NCBI RefSeq assembly: GCF_001949145.1
Contig: NW_019091360.1
Coordinates: forward strand, 2,664,864-2,728,863
Length of the DNA stretch: 64,000 nt
DNA from: Acanthaster planci
Taxonomy: Eukaryota > Echinodermata > Asteroidea > Valvatida > Acanthasteridae
Reading direction: 5' to 3'
The notes below the pieces were generated by a model. That model saw only the letters and a program-made list of their open reading frames with translations. It searched no databases and was not told the DNA's origin. Below are positions 37,146 to 47,870 of this stretch, in pieces (position 1 is the stretch's first letter; each line of letters opens with the position of its first letter). The translations under genes were made by a program, and so were the position numbers.

Positions 37146-40100
37146 AGGGGGAGAAAATGTTGTTCACCATAAATTTCATTAGTCATACTGCTTGGTAGCA
37201 TGCCTACCCACTCGAACCGTTTACTCAGCAGCTGTGCGAAACTGGGCCGTAATACTAACACACTGGGTGGAATTCATCTCAACGTACGTGACACCACGCT
37301 CGCGGAACAGCTTAACTGTAATTTTGTAACGACATGACAAGCTTAAATTAATACAATCGCCGTTTCAAATTATCTCATTTCGCGGTATGCAGTGACTGAT
37401 TGCCCACCAGTCTGGCTACAGACTTTATTTGCTGAGCATTTAAACTCTTGACGTTGTCTCCTACACGGTGATTAACGATATGAAAATGCTGTCCTTCCCT
37501 TTAACGCACCGCGGGGGTTGGAGAGTGCGTGCGCGTCAGTTCGTTGGGGCTAGCTTGCCATGCATCACACATGCAATTAACCGTACAGGTTTTAAAGTAA
37601 ACTTGGGCCTTCGTTTCGTGGATGTGAAGAGCAATTATAAAATGCACCTGTCTATTGTGGGTAAGTAAAATTATTTTAAAGGATCTCTGCAATGCGATTT
37701 TAGTTCAACCCTTGAAAATGCACCCTGTGTTTCAACAATATTTAATTTTTGTTTGTTATTTTGAGAGAGTGTTTTGCTATCTCTTTGGCCTTTAAGGTAT
37801 TGCGAGATTCATGAGCAAAACTGTGATGCAAGGGTGTTTAAGATGTTGCATCGATTTTTGCCTAAAAATTGCTTGATTTTTTATATTCTGCTGTCCTTAA
37901 TTTCATTGTCTTTGGTGATACTTGTGTAAGTAGGCTATAAGCCAACAAGCAACATCTTCTCGTACATGCTTTCGCTAAGAAAAATGTTTGTTCATGATTT
38001 TAACGGAAACACCTGTAAAATGAAGTCAAAACCTCGTCCTTGAATGGTGTCACAGCAACAGCGCTATCATTTGTCCAGAAAAGCATGGATATTTTAACAT
38101 TTCAATGGGTACACTTGACCCCAAAAAGACGTCCACGAGTTTTCATACATGGATGACTGTACAAAAGGTGCATCTGAGAAAGAATTTTGTTTGCTCTTTC
38201 AATTAACGCCGAGACCGATGTAGAGCGTGAACTTAAGTTTTAACATGCAATCTCATGTTTGACTTTTGGCAATCGATGAACAGTAATTTTCACATTTCAT
38301 ATTATGCCTTGGAAGTAAAGTCCGTCCGATGACTTTGTCTTTACCGTCAAGTTCTATGGACAGGATGCTTGCTATTAAAAACAACCGTGACAACAAACAT
38401 CTTTCTTCTTTCTCTCTGAATTCTACATAAGAAACGCCTTTTCGTTAACTAGGTTGACCAAACGTGGTCTGCTGTTGAAAGTTTGATCCCGATAGCGACG
38501 TCAATTTCTGGGGAGCATTGGGGAAAGTGCTTTTTCCATAAAGCCGAACCTTACTTTTATTTGTTAAATTTTCCACCAGTATAATTATATTTCCAACTTA
38601 TATACATTTTTCTTGTGATTTTTTGTCTTTGCTACCATTGTTGGGTTGTGGCAGAATCCGTAGCTCATACTGCACACAATACAACTTAAATGTATGGTTA
38701 AAAAATTCATACCACTGTGAGTTACTTGCAACAATCTTCCTCTTTGTGTTGGAAAACTGCCATCCCACAGCACCTCTCCGCCACTTCTGGCAGTAGAATT
38801 TTGTTCAGCGACAACCTACAGAAAAGTGCTATACTGAACGTTCACCCTAACACCTTTGATAGACGACTGATAACGCCATTGGTGACGTTTTCACGCCGAG
38901 AGTTTTTTTCTTTCTTTTTGGTGTGTGTGGGGGTGGTGTTTTGCCACTTTATTCGCCAACTGCACGCACAGGTTCATTTCTATTATAATGTACATCTTCA
39001 TTCGAAGACCAAGAGTCAGCGTCATTTTCATATCCTTCCCGTCCTGGGAAGGGATGAGAACGCGACCCATGAGAACCAGGTGCGATACGTTTAATATTGC
39101 AGAATAGTCGGAGGATACACCCTGCACTTTCTCATGCTTTTATTGCCAGTCTTGAGAGGAGACTAACCTTTGCGCCTCGTGGAAGCTTCCCCTGCTGAAA
39201 TTTCGGACTTTGCTCCCCTCAGATATTAGCAAAATAGAAAAAAACTGCTCTTAATAGAATAAGCTCTGAGACCAAAATAGCAGTTCTGCAGAAGTGCTTT
39301 ACAAGGATTCTACCTATTTGTCAAGCCTGGTGGTGCCGTTGAAAAAAAGGGGGGGGGGTTCGCGGAAAAGGCCGGAGTAGGCCTAGGCGTATTTACAACT
39401 CTACTAGACCATCATCTTGATTATGCAATACCAAAGTTGTCTATTGTGTCTGTGCACAACCCACGGGCCGATAGACCTTTCTCGTGTTTACAAACATCGG
39501 CCGCCATTATGGGTGGCCAAGGTCTGCAGAACGTTTACCATTGGTTTGCAACAGTTCTTGCCTCGAAATACAAATTTTGCTTTTTGGGAGGCATAGAAGT
39601 TTTTACTGAATACTATTTAAACATAACTCATAGATACCTAAGATAGTTTTGCCATTCCTATCGGCCGAGAGCCCGTCACGATGAAAGCACGGCTTGCGGA
39701 GACACACACCATAACGTGGCGAGACGAGTGGTTGAAAAAAGTTGAAGTAAAATTTACGATTACTATCGTTGAAATTTTATACTTTTGACTTGTTTTGACT
39801 TCCTGGCTCACAAGGTTTATGTAAATAGGAATAAATATGGCTGGTCTTAAACGTTAAAGACCGCCACAGGAGAATGTATGCTCAAGTTGATGCCACTCGT
39901 CATTGGCTTATCGTTTTCTGCGTCACCTCACGTAGTACATCCCACGCGCGCGCCAATTTCCATACAAGGCGATTGAATACTTGCGCTCGGAACAAACCCT
40001 AAAATGGTTAGAGGGGTGTGTGAATAAAATAGAGTAAAAATGTTGGGGAAAAAAAGAATCATTTGAGATTTATGTAATACATGTTTTATAATTTTCTTTG

Positions 40101-41481
40101 ACTTTCTGACCCAAAAGGTATCTATGAATGGAAATAGAATGTGTGCTTGACCTCTCTTTAAGGTCATTTTAAGACCGGGGAGAGTGCTCGAGCCTGCGGC
40201 TGTGGCTTTAATAGTCGCGTCCATTCTCCTGAGCCGGTCTTAAACGTTGGACCGATCATGCTCCTATTTTTTTATTCCCTTAATTTTGAATGAGACATTT
40301 TTACACATTGTAGATTATTCTTCAGGTTTGGATTCACGGCCAGTCATACAGTTTTTGCCAACTACCGGAAGGTAATACTGCGCTTGTGTTGCGTTGATGA
40401 TATCCGATATCGTTTACGTCCATGAAAAGTAATTTTGGGTACTTCACCACATTTCGGGTACAATCTTCTTTTTTTTTAAGGAATGCCCCTTAGTTTCTCA
40501 GGAAAAAAACACGAACAGTGTTTTCCTCGCAACAGAGTACCCTATTTTCTCTCAACTTTTTGGAGAAGTTGGCGTAATAAACCTTTGAGAAAGTCTTAAT
40601 TTCAAGAATTTTGGCAGCAAATGACAGTTTTGAATTCGTATTAAAAATTTGTTGCACAAACTTTCCTTTGAAGCACGTTCTTAATCGGTGGAAGTGGAAG
40701 AAAAGAAATTATAAAGATTATTTGCTATATATCATATTATCAGTCAAACGTTGAGGGAAAATTGTTAGAGGATTTCCCCCCTACATTGCAGACGCCTGAA
40801 TGTCACCGGTATTCGTATATTGATTTACACCCCCTCTGGAGTTAATTAACAGCTGCCCAACGCTAAGCCCGTACACTGTCTTTTTCTTGGTCAAAGGTGA
40901 AACCAAAACGAAGACGCCAACGAGAAAGGCCCGTTAATGAGCCACTCATCAGACGAAAAATCAATGTTCATTAGCGGCAGAGGTAGTTTATGCGCCAACA
41001 TTTGGGGGAAAGCGTTAAGGTTCTTGTTTGGAGGGGAACAAAATGCAGCACTTAGAAGCAAGGGCTACAAATTCAAATCGGTGATTTTTCTCCACATTGC
41101 TATTTTGTTGTGAGAGTCAGTGTTCTCCTTTCTGAAGGGATTTGAATGTCCCTTAACGCGAAAGACGTGGAAGAAAAATAAGTGACCGTTTTGTCCTGTT
41201 GGCTAAGCCCATAGACTAGACGTACACGAGACAGACTGTAATACTATAGTCATTATTCGCGCCACATGGACTTTGCAGCTTTTACAATGTGGAGTTGAAT
41301 CGATTTGTGTTGATTTCATACGAATTCAGTTTCAAGAAGTACTTGATACCTATCACTTAAGACAAACCTGCTGCGATTACGAAAACAAATCAGTTGCATG
41401 AAATTCGAACTGGTCATTAGTTTCCATCTATCCGGTTTCCCTCAAAACATTTTCCCATTATATTTCGGGATTAATTTTCTG
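37146..41481. other. Intergenic, no confident gene
   Basis: No conserved exon was recognised. Two diverged copies of a stretch pairing TTTGACTTCCTGGCTCACAA (about 39798) with TTTGACTTTCTGACCCAAAA (about 40098), each followed by GGTCTTAAACGTT, suggest an eroded repeat at about 39780-40250. The 40840-41000 part has E-box and homeodomain-like motifs, of uncertain meaning. Confidence 0.35.
37589..37660 (+). other. Orphan exon-like segment 3
   Basis: 72 open nucleotides follow CCGTACAG and end at TTGTGG|GTAAGT, an excellent donor. Phase 1 in and out encodes FKVNLGLRFVDVKSNYKMHL and onward. Its entry phase would fit the exit phase of the segment at 31802-31892, but no link is proven. Family not recognised. 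Confidence 0.22.
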
Positions 41482-41497
41482 TTTGACAGCTGTCAAA
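41482..41497. promoter_or_regulatory. 16-bp perfect palindrome, Meis/TGIF plus E-box type
   Basis: TTTGACAGCTGTCAAA is a perfect dyad with two TGACAG (TALE homeodomain) sites overlapping one CAGCTG E-box, 4.4 kb upstream of the GPR22-like gene. A regulatory role is inferred from the motif alone. Confidence 0.3.
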
Positions 41498-41917
41498 GTC
41501 ACTGTTGAAGTGTTTTGCGGCGGTCACAGCAATGGCAACGAGTAGCGTGATATAACTGGTGAAATGAAACCTGATCTGGTCATGAAAATTGACAGTGTGT
41601 CGTCACCATTGATTTCCATTAATCTTAACCGTCCAATGAGCAGGTTAGCGGGGCATTGCCGATGTTCGCTACGCATGGCCGGAACGTGCTTGACTTTCAC
41701 AGTTGATTGCCCGAAGACGTTTCGAATATTCTAAGAAAGTGAACGTGTTCTCTCGGAAAACTGGAGAAATTATAACAGTCTTGCTCTTCGGTTAAGAACT
41801 GATTGCCTATTATGCAAGATAGAAATACAACACCACGACAAAAGGAGCTAAAAACCTTTACCTTGTTTTTGAAGTTATCCACTCACAAAATCCTTGAACC
41901 CACACCATTGGTTTTCA

Positions 41918-42120
41918 GGAGATCGGTGCACAGCACACACACACAGTATTCTCAACTTGCGGTGCTTGTTTCTGGCACGTCCTTATTGGTCCAAGAGGAA
42001 TGTAACGCGCGCGTATTTGAAGCACCTGTGTGTCAGGTACGCGCGTGTTGCATTCCTTTTGCGTGTGGGCGTGGTATTCGCTATGCAAAGTGAAGTGTGC
42101 TGGATGATTCCACTGATCTC
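41918..42120. repeat. Imperfect long palindrome
   Basis: The ends GGAGATCGGTG...CAGCACAC and GTGTGCTGG...CCACTGATCTCC are inverted. The centre pairs GGAATGTAACGCGCGCGTA with TACGCGCGTGTTGCATTCC around a CACCTGTGTGTCAGGT loop. It is probably a decayed foldback element. Confidence 0.5.
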
Positions 42121-42152
42121 CAGTTAAAGTCAATGGAGATCAATGGGTGCTT

Positions 42153-42210
42153 CCTGGGGCCAATTTCATAGAGCTGTTTAAGCACAAAATTTGCTTAAAT
42201 TGGCCCCAGG
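42153..42210. mobile_element. Short hairpin MITE-like repeat
   Basis: CCTGGGGCCAATTT at 42153-42166 is perfectly repeated in reverse as AAATTGGCCCCAGG at 42197-42210, with TTTAAGCAC..TTTGCTTAA inside. The sequence resembles a hairpin repeat remembered from echinoderm and other marine invertebrate genomes. It may extend to about 42235, where GGGGCCAACTTAA recurs. Confidence 0.5.
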
Positions 42211-42235
42211 TTTGGGGCCAACTTAAACTTATGGA

Positions 42236-45200
42236 ACTTAAACGAACAATAAACTTATGGAAAACTCGAAATTTAGAACGGTTTTATGCATATCAAAGTC
42301 AGTTTTCGAATAGAGGTGCCAACAAAGCCAATACGCCAAAACCTTGAATTCATAATAGTAGTAAAATGAGCGCTTCGTTTTGCTGAGTGTAAACAATGCC
42401 AATGCGTGGCATAATAGACATGGGCTGCAGATTTTCCGAGGATTTATAAAGACCCAAACTACAAAAACTGTGCTTAAAATGGCCAAAACGTCATTCACAA
42501 ATGTTGTGCTTGCTCGCCTGCTGCATAGTGTACATTATTCGGAATTCGTTTTATCTTATTTCATTATGTTAATTCTGCAAACGCACAACAATTCAAAATA
42601 TCTGCGCTCTTGTAACCCAAGGCTTTCATTTAGTTCATCGGGAGGTATCACCGCTCCAACACCAGTTAGATTTCCTGCGAATTGTACATTTACGGCGATT
42701 GGTCGGCTGCTTTCGTGCCAAATTGTGTCTTCAATATTGTACCTCAGATGTTAACATATTTGCAGCATTTCCAATTTCTGGCGAGTCAGCATAATAATTA
42801 TGTGCCGTTGACAAAAATGCAAGTTTGGGGTAAATTAAAAGCAAAAGAAATCAACTGGATAATTTTGAACGTCGCAGTTCAGTGTCCCATTTCCCGCCAT
42901 GCTTTTCAGTTGTTTATAATGAGTCGAAGTCGTTTCGGTCGCGGAGAATGAGCGCAACCTAATTTAAATTTTTTTTTTCCTTGCGGGACTGAATCCGCAA
43001 GGAGCAACAGTTCTCGGAGATAACGCGTACAAAAGTCGACCAGTACGACGGACAACGCTTCTTCGTTGGGTTGGGTAATCATTAAATCTGTGGAAATCAT
43101 GCAGTTAAATGCATAAATCGTGCATTTGTAGAAGTTCCAGTTTTGAATTGGTCGCGCGCCTCTGGAAATGGAATGAATGCAGGTTAACGGTAAACCGCAG
43201 AGATATCAATTATTCATTCTTTCTTATACACAAGAATTGAGGAAACTAAAGCCTTCAGATATGATATAAAAGGCTCTTAAATTTTAAAAAGAGCTTTAAT
43301 TTTCAAAAGAGATGTAAGAATACTTGTTCTTTTCCTTTTAAAACTAATTTGATTTTGTATGAGTGTTAAGTATTTTCCTTTCATTGTTGAAAATAAAGAT
43401 AGAAATCGTGTGGGAGTTATTTGAATAAACATATTAATCTCGTATATTACAATTATAATATAATATTAATGGTCATTATAAATGAACATTGATTTAAATA
43501 ACAAGCCAAATTTTATGTGTTCTGCCCTTGTAAACGAGAATGCGCCGTTTAGAATGAGCTTCGAGTTCCTTCTTGTTTGCCATATGGCGGTCGGTCAGCC
43601 GTGCTTCATCAATATTGCACCTGCAGAAATATAGTTCTCGAGGGGTCTACAGTGTATATGCAATCCGTTTTTCTGTTCGGAAAAACTCCTTCCGATCCAC
43701 TTTCGATTTGTGAAATGAGGCTGACAATAAACGATATCGCCAGTGGGACCATTGTACGCTCAGTTGCCATGACGATGCGGTGGTCACAGTCGCCAGTGAA
43801 ATCTAATGAACTGAACGACGATATATGGTATAACCATGGTGACTTTTTCACGTTCAATAAAAAGGGAATTAAAGGAAGTAAAGACTCGTGCTGTTCATAT
43901 CAAGGCTCGCCAGCAGCATGACCGTCGATCTGTAGCAAAGTCCTGGTCATTACTGTTTGCAAATTTTCTGGCATGTTGGATTGTGCATTGGACGGCGAAG
44001 GTTGTCGACAATGATGCACTTTCATAGAGCCTATGTTTTTATCAATTTTTCTTTAGCATAACTGAAGCTGCCGATTTCTCTTCACCTTTCGCATCGACCT
44101 TGCCTCGAATAGGATGACTCCTCCAATTTATTACTGTTGGACCCCCTCTGTGTCGATTTCGCAGTCCTGCATCCTCTGCGAAATTGCATTTTGGCCGTTC
44201 AATTCTCGATTGCCCAAGGGCAGAGTGTGCCAATTATGTTAGGTTCATCTTCGTCGTCACGTCAGTCCCCGCCCACTTTCTGCCGTCAACGGTCGGACAA
44301 AATATCTGATAAATTCTGTGATCTTCTTATTCTGTGCACAACCGCACTGCCGATCCCGTACCCTGGATGAGCCAGGGCACGGGGTCGGTAATACTACCTC
44401 GAGAGTGTCGCCACGAGTCTTCGACCGGGCTATTTTTAAATATTTCTGACAAAAAGTTAATGAAGATTGATATCAAGATGAATTTCCGTTGTCCTCGAGG
44501 ATCATATCAGCAGTTGATGAAATTTCAGAAGAGCAAGGTGGCTGTTCAACCACAAAGTTCATTGCTGTTAGTTTGACAATTTGCTCCGCTGACCGTTTTC
44601 AGTTTGGCAGGTGTCCCCAAAGGAAGCATGGGGTGACATTCTGCTTCCGGTAAATAAGGTGCTAATTTACCTAATTTGCATCTAGCAAGCACACGTTTTT
44701 GTTTACACGTACCCTGAATAAACAAAGATCCCGCAACGGCTGAGTCAACGCCGTGAGCCATTTGTTACCTTGGTGTACCACCAACTATTAGTATTATGCA
44801 CGACAAAATTGTTTCATTTCCTGTATAACGACCGAATGAAAATACCCATGTTATCAGAAAAAGGGAGCATAGATCACAGGATGTCTGTCTGAATTAAGGT
44901 AGGGGCTCATTTGCGTTATTGGAAACAAGATATTCTATTAGCTTAGGATCCGCACGGAATGTCCGAACTTTCAACCACGTTGTTATTTTTTTCTGGACTA
45001 ATTTGCTGAGATGCGTGTTTTTCCAGTGACTTGTCAGCTTTCACTCCTGCAAAATGCCTGAACGTGACTCGAGAGAGTAAAAGGGGCTTCTCCTTGCCAA
45101 GTGCGTCACTCATTTTGAAAACACGTACAGGACTGAACTGTACAGAAGAGCTTGGAGCAGAACTCACCTTGTCGGAGATGGTTATCTTGGGGCGGGGGGG

Positions 45201-45242
45201 GGGGAGACAGACCACTGACGAGACGGCAGGCGAGTGGCACGG
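42236..45242. other. Intergenic upstream of the GPR22-like gene
   Basis: No conserved exon was recognised. Open frames of 80-120 codons on both strands (43577-43921 plus, 44943-45215 minus) have no clear family. A 17-bp-stem hairpin lies at 44350-44388. The 43430-43500 part is extremely AT-rich. A G-run (45192-45204) and a 16-bp palindrome, ACACGTACGTACGTGT (45243-45258), lie about 0.7 kb before the receptor start. Confidence 0.35.
44350..44388. repeat. Hairpin with 17-bp stem
   Basis: CCGATCCCGTACCCTGG and CCAGGGCACGGGGTCGG pair with two non-Watson-Crick positions around the 5-base loop ATGAG. The stem is too short for a microRNA precursor. It could be a small foldback or a structured RNA element. 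Confidence 0.4.
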
Positions 45243-45536
45243 ACACGTACGTACGTGTACGCATGGCAGTTCGGTAGTTGATGTGTATACTGCATGACAG
45301 TGGCTTAGTGTGCTCGGATTAATAACCTTATTTTGTGGTTAGCCGTGTTACCATACGAGGGTAATAAGCCCTGCCAGTACTGTGGTCTTCGTGCGTAGCC
45401 TCGGACAGAAAGTCGCAGAGACTGCGTTAGACAAGCCTATAGTGTAACTGCGGAACAGCGCTACATCCACCATTCATTTTTTGCGTTCACATTCCTTTGA
45501 GATAACGCTGACTTTTCCTCCTTTCTCTGTTTACAG

Positions 45537-45931
45537 ATGGAAAGAACGGATAGAAAACAGCTCATTCTGCCATCATCCCTCTTCTCTGAGATTTTTAAAC
45601 GTATAAGTCGTGACTTGCGCAGAATCTGCTCGTATTCAGGCATGAAGGACTATGGACGGATTGGGAGTGCCTGTCTACAGAGGCTGGTTGTAATTGGCCA
45701 TTGAAAGAAGCAGCTTTGAAATGACTACCGCCACGTAAGCCAGTCAAATTCCGTTAGCGACTTAAAGCGTAGCGACTTATGCGTGGATCATTAAGCGTTA
45801 TAGAGATGGTTGTCAGGAACGTCCACTAACACTCTCTTTTAAAGTATGTAACTTTCCAATGGAAGACGGTTTGACCAAGACCTAAAAATGATATTCGTGT
45901 CAAGCTCAAAGAAGGACACAATGTGGAGACC
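45537..45931 (+). promoter_or_regulatory. Leader of the GPR22-like gene, uORF-rich
   Basis: A very good 3' splice site (TTTTCCTCCTTTCTCTGTTTACAG) ends at 45536, so the exon containing the receptor probably starts at 45537. The 395 nt before the main ATG hold several upstream AUGs, including a 55-codon frame at 45537-45704 and short ones at about 45721 and 45778. A donor-like CACGTAAGC near 45732 leaves open that part of this is a separate leader exon. The promoter itself was not located. Confidence 0.4.
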
Positions 45932-45935
45932 ATGA
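45921..45935 (+). promoter_or_regulatory. Four-codon uORF whose stop overlaps the GPR22 start
   Basis: ATGTGGAGACCATGA encodes M-W-R-P-stop. Its TGA (45933-45935) overlaps the receptor ATG (45932-45934) as ATGA, a layout that can allow termination-reinitiation. The receptor AUG would be reached by leaky scanning or reinitiation. Confidence 0.55.
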
Positions 45936-47425
45936 GTTCATTACTAATTAACATTACCACCACTCTGGTGAATCCCACTGCTGCCACCAATGACAGCATT
46001 ATGGGTATGCCCATCACTGCCTCTACTACCAACACCTCCTCCTACGTGTATCCTGTCCCCTACGTCGTCGTCCTCTCGGTTGTTCTTTTGATAGAGATGC
46101 TGGCAGGTGTCTTGAGCAACTTAGCTGTTCTCTTCAGTTACCACGTCAACAAAAAGTTCATTCGATCTGTCAGTGATGTCTTCATCATCAACATGAATGT
46201 GGTGGACATTATCATCTGCTTAGTCTCCATTCCAGCCACCCTTGTGGCTGTCCTGTCCAACCCGAGCATCCCGCTGTTCTGTTTCTTCCACGAGGCCACA
46301 GTTTCCTTCGCCAGCGTGGCCTCTGCGGTCAACGTCGCCGTCATCTCCCTCGACCGCTACGACAAGATCTCCCACCCTCTTGTCAGGAAGTTCACCATGA
46401 GGAACGTCCGCTGGATCCTGCCTATCACCTGGCTCCTATCACTTTTAGGATTCTGTTCTCCACTTTTCGGAATAAATCTGGAAAAGTTCGACCGGGTTCA
46501 GAAGAGGTTCGAATCGGAGGGCCATCACTGTTTTTACTGGTTCTTCAGCTCCAGAGACAACCATTTCTACGAGTTGTACTACATCCCCATCTTTTTTGTT
46601 GCAACCTTTGTCATGATCTACGCGTATTACGGGATCATCCGAATCACACGCGTTAAGACGATCCACTCTGCCTTAGTCAAAGCAACGGTTAGCATGAAAG
46701 TAGACAATGACAGGAAGGTTGTTGCGGCCGCTATCAATAATAAAGACCCAGAGAAGCGAGTCTCTAGGACGACGACAATTATTATCTTGACTTTCATTAC
46801 CTGCTGGGGACCTCATGCGCTAGTCAGCATCGTGATTGTAGCGAGGGGGTACGCTAGTTCTGGAGAGATAGCTTTAGACATGCTAGAGCGATGGTTGGTT
46901 GTTTTGGGCTACACCACTACGTTAATGCATCCAATCCTCTACGTCTTCATGAGACGGAATTTTCGGCGTGCCTTTTCCAACAGTTGGTTCGCGCGGTGCG
47001 CGGTCAGGCATCGGGTGGGAGCGGCACGGTCCGCCCCGAGCCAGGACGAGCCTGAGTGCCCGCGGGCCGTGCTGGGGACCATCGGAAAGAGACAGTCGGA
47101 CAGGAACCTCGTGGTCAGCACACGGGTGGAGAAAAACTCCAACCTACCCCAGACTTCAACCAAAGCGACCGTACATGCTCACGTGGTCCGGGAAGAACAC
47201 TTCCAACTCGCTTCGTCGTCAGGAATAAGGGAGAACATTGTATTGCTGGACAGTGATCACGTCGACATGAAGGAACCAATGACAACCCCCCATGCCGCTT
47301 ACGTCATCAGCCCGCCGGCAATCGCAGTCAAAGACCCGACCTTCAAATGTAGCGATAGTGTCCCCATCAGCTCCTCAGTTGTGACAGAGAAGCATAAAAA
47401 TGCACATTTACCAAACGTGGACTAA
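45932..47425 (+). CDS. GPR22: GPR22-like orphan class A G-protein-coupled receptor
   Basis: A single-exon 497-codon frame from the ATG at 45932. A GTG nine bases upstream is in frame but is not a credible start in an animal gene. Seven membrane segments lie at about 44-70, 80-108, 115-142, 160-180, 215-238, 279-304 and 320-340. The extracellular N-terminus has glycosylation sequons (NIT, NDS, NTS). Cys117 and Cys200 can form the usual TM3-ECL2 bond. FHEATVSFASV followed by NVAVISLDRYD (141-144 is DRYD) matches GPR22. TM6 has CWGP, and TM7 has HPILY (333-337) instead of NPxxY, as in GPR22. The C-tail is about 150 residues. Vertebrate GPR22 is an orphan receptor reported in brain and heart that couples to Gi/Go. 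The ligand is unknown. The third loop is shorter than in human GPR22. Confidence 0.85.
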   Translation: MSSLLINITTTLVNPTAATNDSIMGMPITASTTNTSSYVYPVPYVVVLSVVLLIEMLAGVLSNLAVLFSYHVNKKFIRSVSDVFIINMNVVDIIICLVSIPATLVAVLSNPSIPLFCFFHEATVSFASVASAVNVAVISLDRYDKISHPLVRKFTMRNVRWILPITWLLSLLGFCSPLFGINLEKFDRVQKRFESEGHHCFYWFFSSRDNHFYELYYIPIFFVATFVMIYAYYGIIRITRVKTIHSALVKATVSMKVDNDRKVVAAAINNKDPEKRVSRTTTIIILTFITCWGPHALVSIVIVARGYASSGEIALDMLERWLVVLGYTTTLMHPILYVFMRRNFRRAFSNSWFARCAVRHRVGAARSAPSQDEPECPRAVLGTIGKRQSDRNLVVSTRVEKNSNLPQTSTKATVHAHVVREEHFQLASSSGIRENIVLLDSDHVDMKEPMTTPHAAYVISPPAIAVKDPTFKCSDSVPISSSVVTEKHKNAHLPNVD

Positions 47426-47689
47426 TTTTCAGTGGGTCCACGCACTCAAATGCCGTAGGGAAATCTGACCATGCATGAAGCGATGTTAATTAGGTAAAAT
47501 GTAATTGACGATAACGTTTTCATAAATTTATGATGCTGCCTGCAAAGCGCATGCATACCATATAGTGACGTTAAATTTGAGTTGTCTGCGACTCTTGAAA
47601 TAAGCGAGTTACAGTTTCTCAGTGTGAGGAATTCATTTCTGGTACTGTGGCGATACTGAGCTCACGCGCGTTCGTAAACTACAGGCGCG

Positions 47690-47870
47690 TGTGCGTTTTG
47701 ACAAGTTATCTGGTTCGTCAGTGACTTCGTCATAAAGGTAGACGCGCCACGATTTGCAGGCTCCCATGTAAACGACAATCAACGCATGTAACTCCATGTG
47801 CAGTGCACGTGTGCAGTGGGTGTGGTTTAAACTGAAGTGACGTCACACACTAACGAACTGGATTGGGCGA
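47690..47870 (+). repeat. Dispersed repeat family R1, copy 2
   Basis: CTGGTTCGT, then GACGCGCCACGATTTGCAGG, CCATGTAAACG, ATGTAAC, ATGTGCAGTGCA and GACGTCACAC appear in the same order as at 51028-51235. The 51-kb copy has about 65 extra bases after GCAGGCTC. Confidence 0.75.

Noticed and set aside
43577-43921. 114-codon plus-strand frame and its minus-strand counterpart
   Set aside because: Both strands are open over the same segment, with no motif and no splice pairing; treated as chance.
44943-45215. 90-codon minus-strand frame upstream of the receptor
   Set aside because: It overlaps the G-rich presumed promoter area, and its start region is low complexity; no family seen.
45923-45931. 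Start of the receptor at the in-frame GTG at 45923
   Set aside because: Animal nuclear genes use ATG. The ATG at 45932 is nine bases downstream and gives a normal N-terminus.
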